In this document: one piece after another, positions 1 to 6,171 of the stretch
Position numbering within the stretch: the stretch's first letter is position 1
Layout: every line of letters starts with the position of its first letter
Source of the DNA: JBAZCO01 sp041654915
GTDB lineage: Bacteria; Bacillota; Clostridia; Christensenellales; DTU072
Direction of reading: 5' to 3'
Length of the DNA: 9,757 nt
NCBI GenBank assembly: GCA_041654915.1
Contig: JBAZCO010000066.1
Span: forward strand, 1-9,757
Made by a program: the position numbers and the translations under genes
The notes under the pieces: model-generated
What the model was told of the DNA's origin: nothing
What the model saw: the letters and a program-made list of their open reading frames with translations, nothing else
The model's database searches: none

Positions 1-281
1 CAATAATCATTCCCTGCATTCTTTCCGAGAATAACGAAAAAATGGCGATAATTGAGGAAATAGCCGAAAATATCGGTCTTATCTTTCAACTTGCCGATGA
101 TATTATAGACTTTAAAGAGGGGGATGACGGCTTGACATTCGTATCGGTTGACGGCGGTAAAGAGGCAAAAAGGTTGATTGAGGAATTGGATGCAAAAGTA
201 GCTACTGCCCTAGATACCTTTGGTGAGAGTGGTGCGGCGCTAAAAGAATATGCCGCTGCTTTAAGTCGCCGTACTGTATAG
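1..281 (+). CDS. ispA: Polyprenyl (farnesyl/geranylgeranyl) diphosphate synthase, C-terminal part only
   Basis: The reading frame is open from the window edge (first full codon at 3) to TAG at 279-281, so this is the C-terminal ~92 residues of a gene that begins upstream; the ATG at 42 is internal. The family joins isopentenyl diphosphate to allylic diphosphates to make C15/C20 isoprenoid precursors. The stretch IGLIFQLADDIID is the second aspartate-rich motif (usually GLAFQxxDDILD), and the end resembles the family's last helices. Gene order (ispA directly before tlyA) agrees. One oddity: after the DDIID motif the usual ~17-residue segment with GKxxGxDxxxxK is cut to about 3 residues before TFVSVDG, where the family has TYxxLLG. 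This removes residues known to hold metal and diphosphate in FPP synthases. It could be a catalytically altered paralogue; the first Asp-rich motif lies outside the window and cannot be judged. Confidence 0.8.
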   Translation, partial: IIIPCILSENNEKMAIIEEIAENIGLIFQLADDIIDFKEGDDGLTFVSVDGGKEAKRLIEELDAKVATALDTFGESGAALKEYAAALSRRTV

Positions 282-283
282 TT

Positions 284-1003
284 ATGAGGTTGGATTTTTA
301 TCTTTTTGCCGCAGGATATGCTCGCTCCAGAACGCATGCGGCAAATCTAATAAAGCTTGGCAGAGTTAGCATAAACGGAGTTAAGGAACTCAAGCCCTCT
401 AGGGAGATATTGCCGGATAAGGATGTTATATCATTGGATAACTCCAATGATTTTGCCTCTTTGGGCGGACTTAAACTGCAAAAAGCGTTGGAAGTCTTTA
501 AGATTTCGGCATTGGGTAAAGTTGCCATAGATATAGGCGCATCCAACGGCGGATTTACCGATGTGTTATTAAAGGAAGGAGCAAGCCGTGTCTTTGCCGT
601 TGATGTATCGGAAAATGCGTTTGATGAGGAACTAAAGGCAGATGAAAGGGTGGTGGTAAAAGACCGCCTTAACGCAAGGTATCTTGATTTTGAGGATATT
701 GGAATAAAGGCGGATATCATAACGGTAGATGTTTCATTTATATCTCTCAAGTTAATAATACCCTCACTGCTTAAATTTAAGTCGCACGGCGGGGCAATCA
801 TTGCATTGGTAAAGCCGCAGTTTGAAGTGGGGAGCAAGCAGCTTAGTAAAAGGGGGTTAGTAAAAAACAAGCGGACGGCGGAAAAAAGTGTGGAAGAAGT
901 GGCGGAGTTTTGCCGTACTTTAGGTTTACAGATAGCGGGAGTCACCCAAGCCCCCAGACCCTTTGCCGATAAAAATCAAGAATATTTTTTGCATTTAATC
1001 TAA
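284..1003 (+). CDS. tlyA: TlyA-family 2'-O-ribose rRNA methyltransferase (hemolysin A family)
   Basis: A 239-residue protein with an N-terminal S4 RNA-binding domain (about 1-50; RLDFYL, SRTHAANLIKLGRVSING) and a FtsJ-like SAM-dependent methyltransferase domain (about 78-239). The family 2'-O-methylates cytidines in 23S rRNA, and in some species 16S rRNA. The SAM-binding loop is DIGASNGG at 83-90. The K-D-K-E catalytic tetrad appears as K64, D149 (VDVSFISL), K177 (VKPQFE) and E233 (NQEYFLHL), each at a constant offset of five from the tetrad positions I recall for the mycobacterial enzyme. It is somewhat shorter than the usual ~265-270 residues. The linker motif usually written SRGGxKL reads SLGGLKL here. 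The start lies 2 nt after the upstream stop with no visible Shine-Dalgarno site, so translation is probably coupled to ispA. The family's 'hemolysin' name is historical. Confidence 0.93.
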   Translation: MRLDFYLFAAGYARSRTHAANLIKLGRVSINGVKELKPSREILPDKDVISLDNSNDFASLGGLKLQKALEVFKISALGKVAIDIGASNGGFTDVLLKEGASRVFAVDVSENAFDEELKADERVVVKDRLNARYLDFEDIGIKADIITVDVSFISLKLIIPSLLKFKSHGGAIIALVKPQFEVGSKQLSKRGLVKNKRTAEKSVEEVAEFCRTLGLQIAGVTQAPRPFADKNQEYFLHLI

Positions 1004-1018
1004 TATAATCAAACTATC

Positions 1019-1037
1019 TTTATAATACTATTATAAA
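1019..1037. repeat. Perfect 9-bp all-AT inverted repeat upstream of the nadK promoter
   Basis: TTTATAATA, a single C, then TATTATAAA: a 19-bp near-palindrome between the tlyA stop and the nadK -35 region. It has no GC pairs and no following T run of note, so it is a poor terminator; its symmetry would suit a dimeric DNA-binding protein. It does not match the ArgR box (TGAAT-N4-ATTCA). AT-rich palindromes arise easily by chance. Confidence 0.4.
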
Positions 1038-1049
1038 TTATATTTTGTA

Positions 1050-1078
1050 TTGTATATTTTTCGTTAATACTGTATAAT
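1050..1078 (+). promoter_or_regulatory. Sigma-A-type promoter abutting the nadK start codon
   Basis: TTGTAT at 1050-1055, a 17-nt spacer and a perfect TATAAT at 1073-1078. The expected transcription start, 7 nt beyond the -10, is position 1085, which is the A of the nadK ATG. No Shine-Dalgarno sequence lies between, so the mRNA would be leaderless or nearly so. The -35 is only a partial match (TTG kept). Confidence 0.6.
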
Positions 1079-1084
1079 ATCATT

Positions 1085-1951
1085 ATGAAAATCGGAATTT
1101 ATGCCAACTTGGCAAGAGATATAGGTGGCGCATCGTCAAATGCCCTGCTAAGCTTGCTATCAGCACGCAATCATAAGGTTTATTTATCGGAAAACTTAGG
1201 CTTTCTAAATACTTCTCATCCCCTTCTTAAAACGGAAGACCTTGCCAAAGAGGTGGACTTAATGTTTGTTTTTGGCGGTGACGGCACTATTCTTAGAGTT
1301 GCAAAGTTTTGCGCAATGCACAATACAAAAATTTTTGCTGTTAATATGGGGCATATGGGTTTTTTAACCGAAGTTGAGGACATCAAGCTAGACGAGTCCT
1401 TAGACCGTATCGAAAGCGGAGATTATATTATAGATAAAAGATATCTGCTTTCGGCAGAACTCAATGGCGAGGTTGGTTATGCCCTAAATGAAGCGGTAAT
1501 TGAAAGGGGTACTCGCACAAAAATGTTAAGGAGCGAAGTGCGGGTAAACGGTGCGTTGCTAGATATATACAACTCCGACGGCATTATTGTAAGCACTCCT
1601 ACCGGCTCAACCGCATATTCGCTGTCGGCAGGAGGCTCTATAATTGCGCCCGACCTAAATGCGCTTATCGTAACGCCAATTTGCCCCAACTCTCTGCATT
1701 CCCGCCCAATAGTGATTAATTCTAGCAACACAATAGGGATAAAAGTTATTTTTGCCGACAAAGAGGCGCACCTCAATTTTGATAGTGACGGCAGTTATTT
1801 TAGCTTGAAAGATGGCGATGAGGTAAAAATTAAGCAATCAACGATATATGCACCTTTCCTTAGATTTAAAGGCTATAATTATTATGAAAAACTAATGAGT
1901 AAAATGAATTATTGGAGTATAAATAACAATACAAGCAGCAAAAAGGAGTAA
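1085..1951 (+). CDS. nadK: NAD kinase (ATP/polyphosphate-dependent)
   Basis: Cytosolic enzyme that phosphorylates NAD at the 2'-hydroxyl of its adenosine ribose to give NADP, the cell's only route to that cofactor. The 288 residues show all the family signatures: GGDGT at 64-68 with the catalytic aspartate D66, NMGHMGFLTE at 88-97, the NE pair at 135-136 (LNEAVIERG), and NSDGIIVSTPTGSTAYSLSAGG across 163-184, which binds NAD. Length is normal. The last ~10 residues (SINNNTSSKKE) are a polar tail beyond the usual end, and their codons contain the argR ribosome binding site. The ATG at 1085 gives a normal N-terminus (MKIGIYAN) but has no Shine-Dalgarno; see the promoter that touches it. It appears to be the first gene of a nadK-argR-recN operon. 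Confidence 0.97.
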   Translation: MKIGIYANLARDIGGASSNALLSLLSARNHKVYLSENLGFLNTSHPLLKTEDLAKEVDLMFVFGGDGTILRVAKFCAMHNTKIFAVNMGHMGFLTEVEDIKLDESLDRIESGDYIIDKRYLLSAELNGEVGYALNEAVIERGTRTKMLRSEVRVNGALLDIYNSDGIIVSTPTGSTAYSLSAGGSIIAPDLNALIVTPICPNSLHSRPIVINSSNTIGIKVIFADKEAHLNFDSDGSYFSLKDGDEVKIKQSTIYAPFLRFKGYNYYEKLMSKMNYWSINNNTSSKKE

Positions 1952-1957
1952 AATGTT

Positions 1958-2401
1958 ATGGGTAGACAAACAAGGCAAACAAAATTGTTAGAAATAATTT
2001 CGGAAAGAGAGATAGAAACCCAGCAAGAGTTATTGGAGTCGCTGTTTGAGGCGGGATTTGAAGTAACTCAGGCGACAGTTTCCCGTGATATTCAAGATTT
2101 AGGGCTAAAAAAATCCTCTGTTAAGGGCGGTCGTCCGCATTATATTAAGCCACTTGACCCCAAGCTGTCCAAGCTAAAAACTCTTTTTCATCAATCAGTT
2201 ATCAGTTTGGACGGAGTGGGCAATATGTTGGTGATAAAAACGATGGGCGGGAGTGCAAACTCAGCTTGTTTGTTGATAGACAATATGAAACATCCCGAAA
2301 TTGTCGGCACGCTTGCAGGTGAGGACACCATTTTTGTGGTAATCCGCAACCCGTCGGAGATGAAAAACATCATACATCAATTTGAAATGTTGGTAGAGTA
2401 A
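1958..2401 (+). CDS. argR: Arginine repressor ArgR/AhrC
   Basis: A 147-residue hexameric transcription factor that binds L-arginine and represses arginine synthesis and activates catabolism in Firmicutes. The N-terminal winged helix-turn-helix spans about 1-70, with recognition-helix signature TQATVSRDIQDLGLKK at 37-52. The C-terminal oligomerisation and arginine-binding domain spans about 80-147 and contains GTLAGEDTIFVV at 117-128. The arginine-binding pair is normally GDDT; here it is E122-D123, a conservative change that could alter effector affinity. AAAAGGAG at 1941-1948 lies 9 nt before the ATG at 1958, favouring it over the out-of-frame ATG at 1953. The gene begins 6 nt after nadK ends. 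Pairing with recN is standard in Bacillota. I saw no ARG box inside the window. Confidence 0.96.
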   Translation: MGRQTRQTKLLEIISEREIETQQELLESLFEAGFEVTQATVSRDIQDLGLKKSSVKGGRPHYIKPLDPKLSKLKTLFHQSVISLDGVGNMLVIKTMGGSANSACLLIDNMKHPEIVGTLAGEDTIFVVIRNPSEMKNIIHQFEMLVE

Positions 2402-2463
2402 GAATAAGCAAAGTTACAAAACAAGCACAAAAGGCAAACAAATACCCCAAAGCACGATAAATT

Positions 2464-4167
2464 ATGATACTTTCCTTACACATAAAGAATATTGCATTAA
2501 TAAGCTCGTTGGATATAGAACTTTCCGAAGGGCTTAATGTGTTGTCGGGCGAAACGGGCGCAGGAAAATCTATAATAATAGATAGCCTTAATTTTGTATT
2601 GGGCGATAGGGCGGATAGGAGCTTGATTCGCCACGGGGAGGACAGCGCAAGCGTGCAGGTAGTGTTTTCGGGAAAACTTTCGCCCGAAGCGGAGGAAGTC
2701 TTTGCCTCTGTCGGCATAGAAAAAGATGAAGTTGTCATTATTAAGCGGACAATGACAACCGCAGGGCGCAGTGAATGCCGTGTTAACGGCACGCTAATTA
2801 ACCTATCTTTGCTTAGGGAAATTGTCACTCTGCTTGTTGATATCCATTCACAGCACGAACATCAAACGCTTTTAACTGAACAGAATCATATTAAAATTTT
2901 AGATAGATATTCAAGAGATATAGCGGAATTAAAAGAGCGTTTTCGCATTGGCTTAGGTGTGTATAAAGCGGCGCTCTTAGAGCTTGAAAGCTTTCCCCCA
3001 GAGGACGAACGAGAGCGCCAAGCGGATATTCTCAAGTTTCAAATGGACGAAATAAACAGGGTTGCAGTAGAGGAAGGGGAAGAAGAACAATTAATTAGAG
3101 AGCGGGAAAAGGTTTACAATTCGCAAAAAATTATCTCATCCCTATCATCAGCTGTTAACGGTCTTAAAGGTGAGGATAGTTTTTTGGGGGCAATGCCCGC
3201 ACTCCATACTGCCATAAAAGACATTAGAGCAGTTAGCGGATACATTCCCGCTCTAGAGGAGCTTGCAGAACGGCTAGAAAGTGCAAAAATTGAGGTGGAT
3301 GATATTGCGTTTGCCCTTTCGGACGAATTGGAGAACATATCGCTAGACCCATACGAAGCGGAACGAGTGGAAAAGCGCATAGACGAAGTGCGCAGTATAA
3401 AAAAGCGTTTTGGCAAAACTGTTGCCGCTATTAAAGAGTTTTATAATAAAACAGAGGCGGAATATCAACGCTTAATTGGAGCGGGTGAGAGAACAGAGGA
3501 ATTAAAAAAGCAAATCGCAAAAGAGGGCGGTGCGTTGGTGCGGCTTGCTCGCCTTCTGCACGCTAAAAGAGAGGTTGCTGCCGCTAATTTTGAGGATGCG
3601 ATAATAAACAACCTTTCTGAATTGGGTATGCCCAACATCACTTTCAAGGCAGAAATAAATTTTCCCAATACGGATGCCGAAATACTGTCTTCTTTAACAG
3701 ATGACGGCGGGGATACCGTTAGGTTTTTAATCAGTCCAAACAAGGGTGAGCCGCTAAAGTCTTTGGTGAAAATAGCCTCGGGCGGGGAGATGAGCCGCTT
3801 TATGCTGGGACTTAAAAATATAACTGCGGAGTTAGACGGCATAGGCACGCTTGTTTTTGATGAGATTGACACGGGCATAAGTGGGAATATAGCAAAGGTC
3901 GTCACGCAAAAACTATACGATATAGCAAAAGCACGCCAAGTAATAGCCGTTACCCACTTACCTCAGCTTGCCTCTATGGCAGATACGCACTATCTAATCA
4001 CCAAGTCCGAGCAGGGCGGCAAAACATTAACATTTGTTAATTTGTTAGATAATGAAAATTCACTTAAAGAAATTATGCGCCTTGCTGGCTCTGCCGAGGG
4101 CAGCGCTGTCGGGTTAGAGAGCGCAAGAGAGCTAAAAGAGTGGGCTAATCGTTATAAATCTAAGTAG
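2464..4167 (+). CDS. recN: DNA repair protein RecN (SMC-like ATPase)
   Basis: A 567-residue SMC-family ATPase of normal length that acts early in double-strand break repair, bringing DNA ends together. The head domain halves flank a coiled-coil rich in Glu, Lys and Arg (about 150-375). The N-terminal half has Walker A GETGAGKS at 29-36, the RecN-typical CRVNG at 105-109 and DIHSQHEHQTLL at 126-137. The C-terminal half has the ABC signature ASGGEMSRFMLGLK at 438-451, Walker B TLVFDEIDTGISG at 462-474, and the switch motif THLPQLA at 497-503. The N-terminus MILSLHIKNIALI matches the family start, so the ATG at 2464 is right, although no good Shine-Dalgarno precedes it; the nearest AAAAGG is about 30 nt upstream. 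It follows argR by 62 nt and is probably last in the operon. Confidence 0.97.
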   Translation: MILSLHIKNIALISSLDIELSEGLNVLSGETGAGKSIIIDSLNFVLGDRADRSLIRHGEDSASVQVVFSGKLSPEAEEVFASVGIEKDEVVIIKRTMTTAGRSECRVNGTLINLSLLREIVTLLVDIHSQHEHQTLLTEQNHIKILDRYSRDIAELKERFRIGLGVYKAALLELESFPPEDERERQADILKFQMDEINRVAVEEGEEEQLIREREKVYNSQKIISSLSSAVNGLKGEDSFLGAMPALHTAIKDIRAVSGYIPALEELAERLESAKIEVDDIAFALSDELENISLDPYEAERVEKRIDEVRSIKKRFGKTVAAIKEFYNKTEAEYQRLIGAGERTEELKKQIAKEGGALVRLARLLHAKREVAAANFEDAIINNLSELGMPNITFKAEINFPNTDAEILSSLTDDGGDTVRFLISPNKGEPLKSLVKIASGGEMSRFMLGLKNITAELDGIGTLVFDEIDTGISGNIAKVVTQKLYDIAKARQVIAVTHLPQLASMADTHYLITKSEQGGKTLTFVNLLDNENSLKEIMRLAGSAEGSAVGLESARELKEWANRYKSK

Positions 4168-4191
4168 AATATTCTAAATTAGCCCCTTTTT
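4142..4191 (+). terminator. Rho-independent terminator overlapping the recN 3' end
   Basis: GGGCTAAT at 4142-4149, inside the recN coding sequence, is the exact reverse complement of ATTAGCCC at 4178-4185, and a run of five T follows at 4187-4191. The recN stop codon TAG (4165-4167) lies in the 28-nt loop, which itself contains the perfect palindrome TAGAATATTCTA (4165-4176) that could form an inner stem. It would end the nadK-argR-recN transcript. Confidence 0.6.
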
Positions 4192-4227
4192 CATAATAAA
4201 ATACATTTTTATCCAAGTTTAATCATA

Positions 4228-4246
4228 AAGTAAATTTCTTTTACTT
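4228..4246. repeat. AT-rich inverted repeat in the spoIVB leader
   Basis: AAGTAAA and TTTACTT are perfect 7-bp arms separated by 5 nt. It lies about 90 nt upstream of spoIVB, in a region where a regulator or promoter would be expected. It could be an operator or a weak hairpin; chance cannot be excluded in such AT-rich sequence. Confidence 0.3.
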
Positions 4247-4288
4247 ATTTATGGCAAACCAATTTAAGGCAATCAATATTTACATAAC

Positions 4289-4333
4289 CCGCCTGCTTGC
4301 AAACCAAACTAAATCGTGAAAGGCGGTTTTTTT
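4289..4333 (+). promoter_or_regulatory. Possible hairpin burying the spoIVB ribosome binding site
   Basis: CCGCCT at 4289-4294 is the reverse complement of AGGCGG at 4321-4326, which is the Shine-Dalgarno sequence of spoIVB (8 nt before its ATG). Seven T follow at 4327-4333. The same hairpin could therefore hide the ribosome binding site or act as a weak intrinsic terminator. The loop is long (26 nt) and the stem short (6 bp), so stability is doubtful. Confidence 0.35.
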
Positions 4334-4334
4334 A

Positions 4335-5402
4335 ATGAAAAAAATACTTAAACTATTACTACTCTGTTTACTTTTATGTGTATGTTTGGGCGGGATACTA
4401 ACAGATTTTGTTGGTGTTACTCCTATGAATTTTCAAGGAGAGGCTGTTGCAATTGGGTTTAGCAAGAGTAACAGTTTGGCAGGGTCTGTATATTTAGGCG
4501 GTACGCCAATAGGGGTTATTTCAGAAAGTAAAGGTGTAACAGTCTTACAAATATGCGATGTAATCACCAAAAACGGTTCTCAGCGTCCCGCAGAAAAGGC
4601 GGGAATAAAAAAGGGAGACTTCATTACCAAAATTGATAACTTTGATATAAATTCGCCGTCCGATATTACATCTGCTCTAGAAAAATCACCAGAGAGTGTA
4701 AAAATATTGGCAATCCGAAACAATGAGCCAATGGAATTTGTTGTTTATCCTGCCGATGATATAGTTACTAAAAGCAAAAAATTGGGTTTGCAGGTGAAAA
4801 ATGAGATTGCTGGTGTTGGCACTTTAACATATGTGCGTGCCGATACAAAAAGATTTGGCGGTCTTGGGCATCAAATATCCGATGCGGAGTCTACCAACCG
4901 TGATTTATATAAGACGGGCAAAATTTTTCCTTGTAATATTATAGGCGTAGTAAAAGGAGAGGAAGGCAAGGCGGGCGAACTTAGGGGTACATTCCGCCGC
5001 TCCGACAAGCCGCAAGGCACGCTGGATAAAAATAATTTTTGCGGGATATTCGGGGTTGCAAATAAAGAGCTTTATTCCGAGCGCCCTATGATTGCTTTGG
5101 GAAAAAAGGATACGGTTGTCCCCGGGAAAGCCTATGTATATACAACAATAGACGGCAATAAGCCAGAAAAATATGAGATAGAGATTGTAAAAGCATCTCC
5201 TCAAACGGTTATTTCCGATAAAAGTATGGTGATATCGATAACTGACAAGCGCTTGCTTGAGAAAACTGGGGGCATTGTGCAGGGTATGAGCGGCTCACCC
5301 ATAGTGCAAAACGGTAAACTGATAGGTGCAATCACTCATGTTTTTATTAACGACCCCACCAAGGGGTACGGAATATATATTGATTGGATGTTGGTAAATT
5401 AA
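4335..5402 (+). CDS. spoIVB: SpoIVB serine peptidase (S55 family)
   Basis: A 355-residue signalling protease. In Bacillus SpoIVB is made in the forespore, secreted into the space between forespore and mother cell, and cleaves SpoIVFA to trigger pro-sigma-K processing. A hydrophobic N-terminal segment (about 4-22) acts as signal or anchor. A PDZ domain covers about 55-140 (AEKAGIKKGDFITKID). The S55 peptidase domain follows. The triad is visible: H179 in GLGHQI, D304 in SITDKRLLEKTGG and S319 in GMSGSP; the 15-residue Asp-Ser spacing equals that known from B. subtilis (D363/S378). It is shorter than the ~426-residue B. subtilis protein, mainly N-terminal to the PDZ domain. AAAGGCGG gives a good Shine-Dalgarno. 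spo0A, its usual downstream neighbour, is absent here. No convincing sigma-G promoter was found. Confidence 0.95.
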   Translation: MKKILKLLLLCLLLCVCLGGILTDFVGVTPMNFQGEAVAIGFSKSNSLAGSVYLGGTPIGVISESKGVTVLQICDVITKNGSQRPAEKAGIKKGDFITKIDNFDINSPSDITSALEKSPESVKILAIRNNEPMEFVVYPADDIVTKSKKLGLQVKNEIAGVGTLTYVRADTKRFGGLGHQISDAESTNRDLYKTGKIFPCNIIGVVKGEEGKAGELRGTFRRSDKPQGTLDKNNFCGIFGVANKELYSERPMIALGKKDTVVPGKAYVYTTIDGNKPEKYEIEIVKASPQTVISDKSMVISITDKRLLEKTGGIVQGMSGSPIVQNGKLIGAITHVFINDPTKGYGIYIDWMLVN

Positions 5403-5434
5403 TAAGAGCCACATTAGCATCTTAAACCCAAGAA

Positions 5435-5463
5435 TTGTTGGAGAAACTAGCATAACATATAAT
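5435..5463 (+). promoter_or_regulatory. Sigma-A-like promoter before the SpoIIM-like gene
   Basis: TTGTTG at 5435-5440, a 17-nt spacer and a perfect TATAAT at 5458-5463; the expected start is near 5470, leaving a ~24-nt leader. A competing reading is a sigma-E-like -10 (CATAAAAT at 5481-5488, consensus CATACAMT) with only a minimal ATA as -35, whose start would fall at the ATG itself. The sigma-A reading has the better -35. Confidence 0.5.
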
Positions 5464-5493
5464 AATTATTCTTAATACGGCATAAAATTAATT

Positions 5494-6111
5494 ATGTCAA
5501 AATTAAATGGTTTGCAGTGCGCAATTAGAAATAAATATGCAAGAATTAGGTCAATATTCCTCAAGAATAAACTACACTTTTATATTTGCTTTGCGTGTAT
5601 TGCGGTTGGCTGCATTTTTGCCGCATCAGGGGACTACGCAGATGTTACAAAAAGCTCAAATTTTATCGCAGACATAGTAAACGGAACATTTAGTCCATTT
5701 TTAAATATGTTTTTAATTGGACTATTTACCAGCCTTTTATTTTTTGCAGTATTTTGCGCAGGGCTTAGATTTTGGTTGTTTTTAGTGTCGGGTTATGGAG
5801 GCTTGTTGGTTGCCGCATATTTGATGTGCAGGACGATAATTATCGCCTTTGCAGTTGATGGGTTTTGGGGATTTATCTATTTTATATTATTTTTACTGCC
5901 AATTTTCTTATTTAACTGCTTAATGTACATACTTGCGCTTGCCAGAGTTTATGAAATATCGGGATACCGTCACAATAGAAAATGTTTGGTGGGACTAAGG
6001 TCGCAAAGCCGCCTATTATTTGAGTCTATAAAAAAATTCTGGCTTTACTGTTTACTCTTTAACTACATACTCTGGTTGCTCATTATGTTAATCTTTATTA
6101 TAATTTTTTAA
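5494..6111 (+). CDS. Five-helix integral membrane protein, possibly SpoIIM-like
   Basis: A 205-residue, very hydrophobic protein with no motif I recognise with certainty. A basic N-terminal tail (1-27) is followed by probable membrane helices at about 28-44, 67-90, 92-120, 124-152 and 181-205, with a basic, presumably cytoplasmic loop at 153-180. Residues 95-155 (FLVSGYGG, then a Gly/Phe-rich turn, then a helix with LLPIFLFNCLMYI) resemble in layout the region of SpoIIM-family (DUF95) proteins where a gly-containing helix precedes an 'LPQNLL' helix. Length (~200-215) and helix count fit SpoIIM, part of the SpoIIDMP peptidoglycan machine that drives engulfment. Its position between spoIVB and a dacF-type gene fits a sporulation role. 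Against this, sequence identity by eye is weak and the upstream promoter looks vegetative. No Shine-Dalgarno is visible. It is best called a hypothetical membrane protein with this candidate assignment. Confidence 0.75.
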   Translation: MSKLNGLQCAIRNKYARIRSIFLKNKLHFYICFACIAVGCIFAASGDYADVTKSSNFIADIVNGTFSPFLNMFLIGLFTSLLFFAVFCAGLRFWLFLVSGYGGLLVAAYLMCRTIIIAFAVDGFWGFIYFILFLLPIFLFNCLMYILALARVYEISGYRHNRKCLVGLRSQSRLLFESIKKFWLYCLLFNYILWLLIMLIFIIIF

Positions 6112-6156
6112 AAAATCAAATTATTCAAGCATAATTTATTCGCTTTTACAAAACCT

Positions 6157-6171
6157 AAAGGCGAGGTGATT
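6157..6171 (+). promoter_or_regulatory. Ribosome binding site that decides the dacF start
   Basis: AAAGGCGAGGTGAT contains GAGGTGAT, complementary to the 16S rRNA 3' end, with the GAGG core 5 nt before the ATG at 6172. The GTG at 6166 is part of this site and so is not a plausible start. Confidence 0.75.

Noticed and set aside
42..44. ATG at 42 as the start of a small independent gene
   Set aside because: The frame is open upstream to the window edge, and residues before this ATG fit the preceding helix of a polyprenyl synthase; it is an internal methionine.
298..945. Long open frame on the minus strand (about 215 codons) opposite tlyA
   Set aside because: It is antisense to a clear TlyA, has a composition expected from a reverse-frame shadow, and shows no recognisable domain or ribosome binding site. 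The other minus-strand frames were rejected for the same reason.
4167..4198. Possible sigma-G promoter for spoIVB: GAATA at 4167-4171 and CATAATA at 4192-4198
   Set aside because: Both boxes match the consensus individually, but the spacer is 20 nt rather than 17-18, and the -10 sits on the T run of the recN terminator.
6166..6168. GTG start for the carboxypeptidase
   Set aside because: The GTG is part of the Shine-Dalgarno GAGGTGAT; the ATG at 6172 has correct spacing and gives a normal signal peptide.
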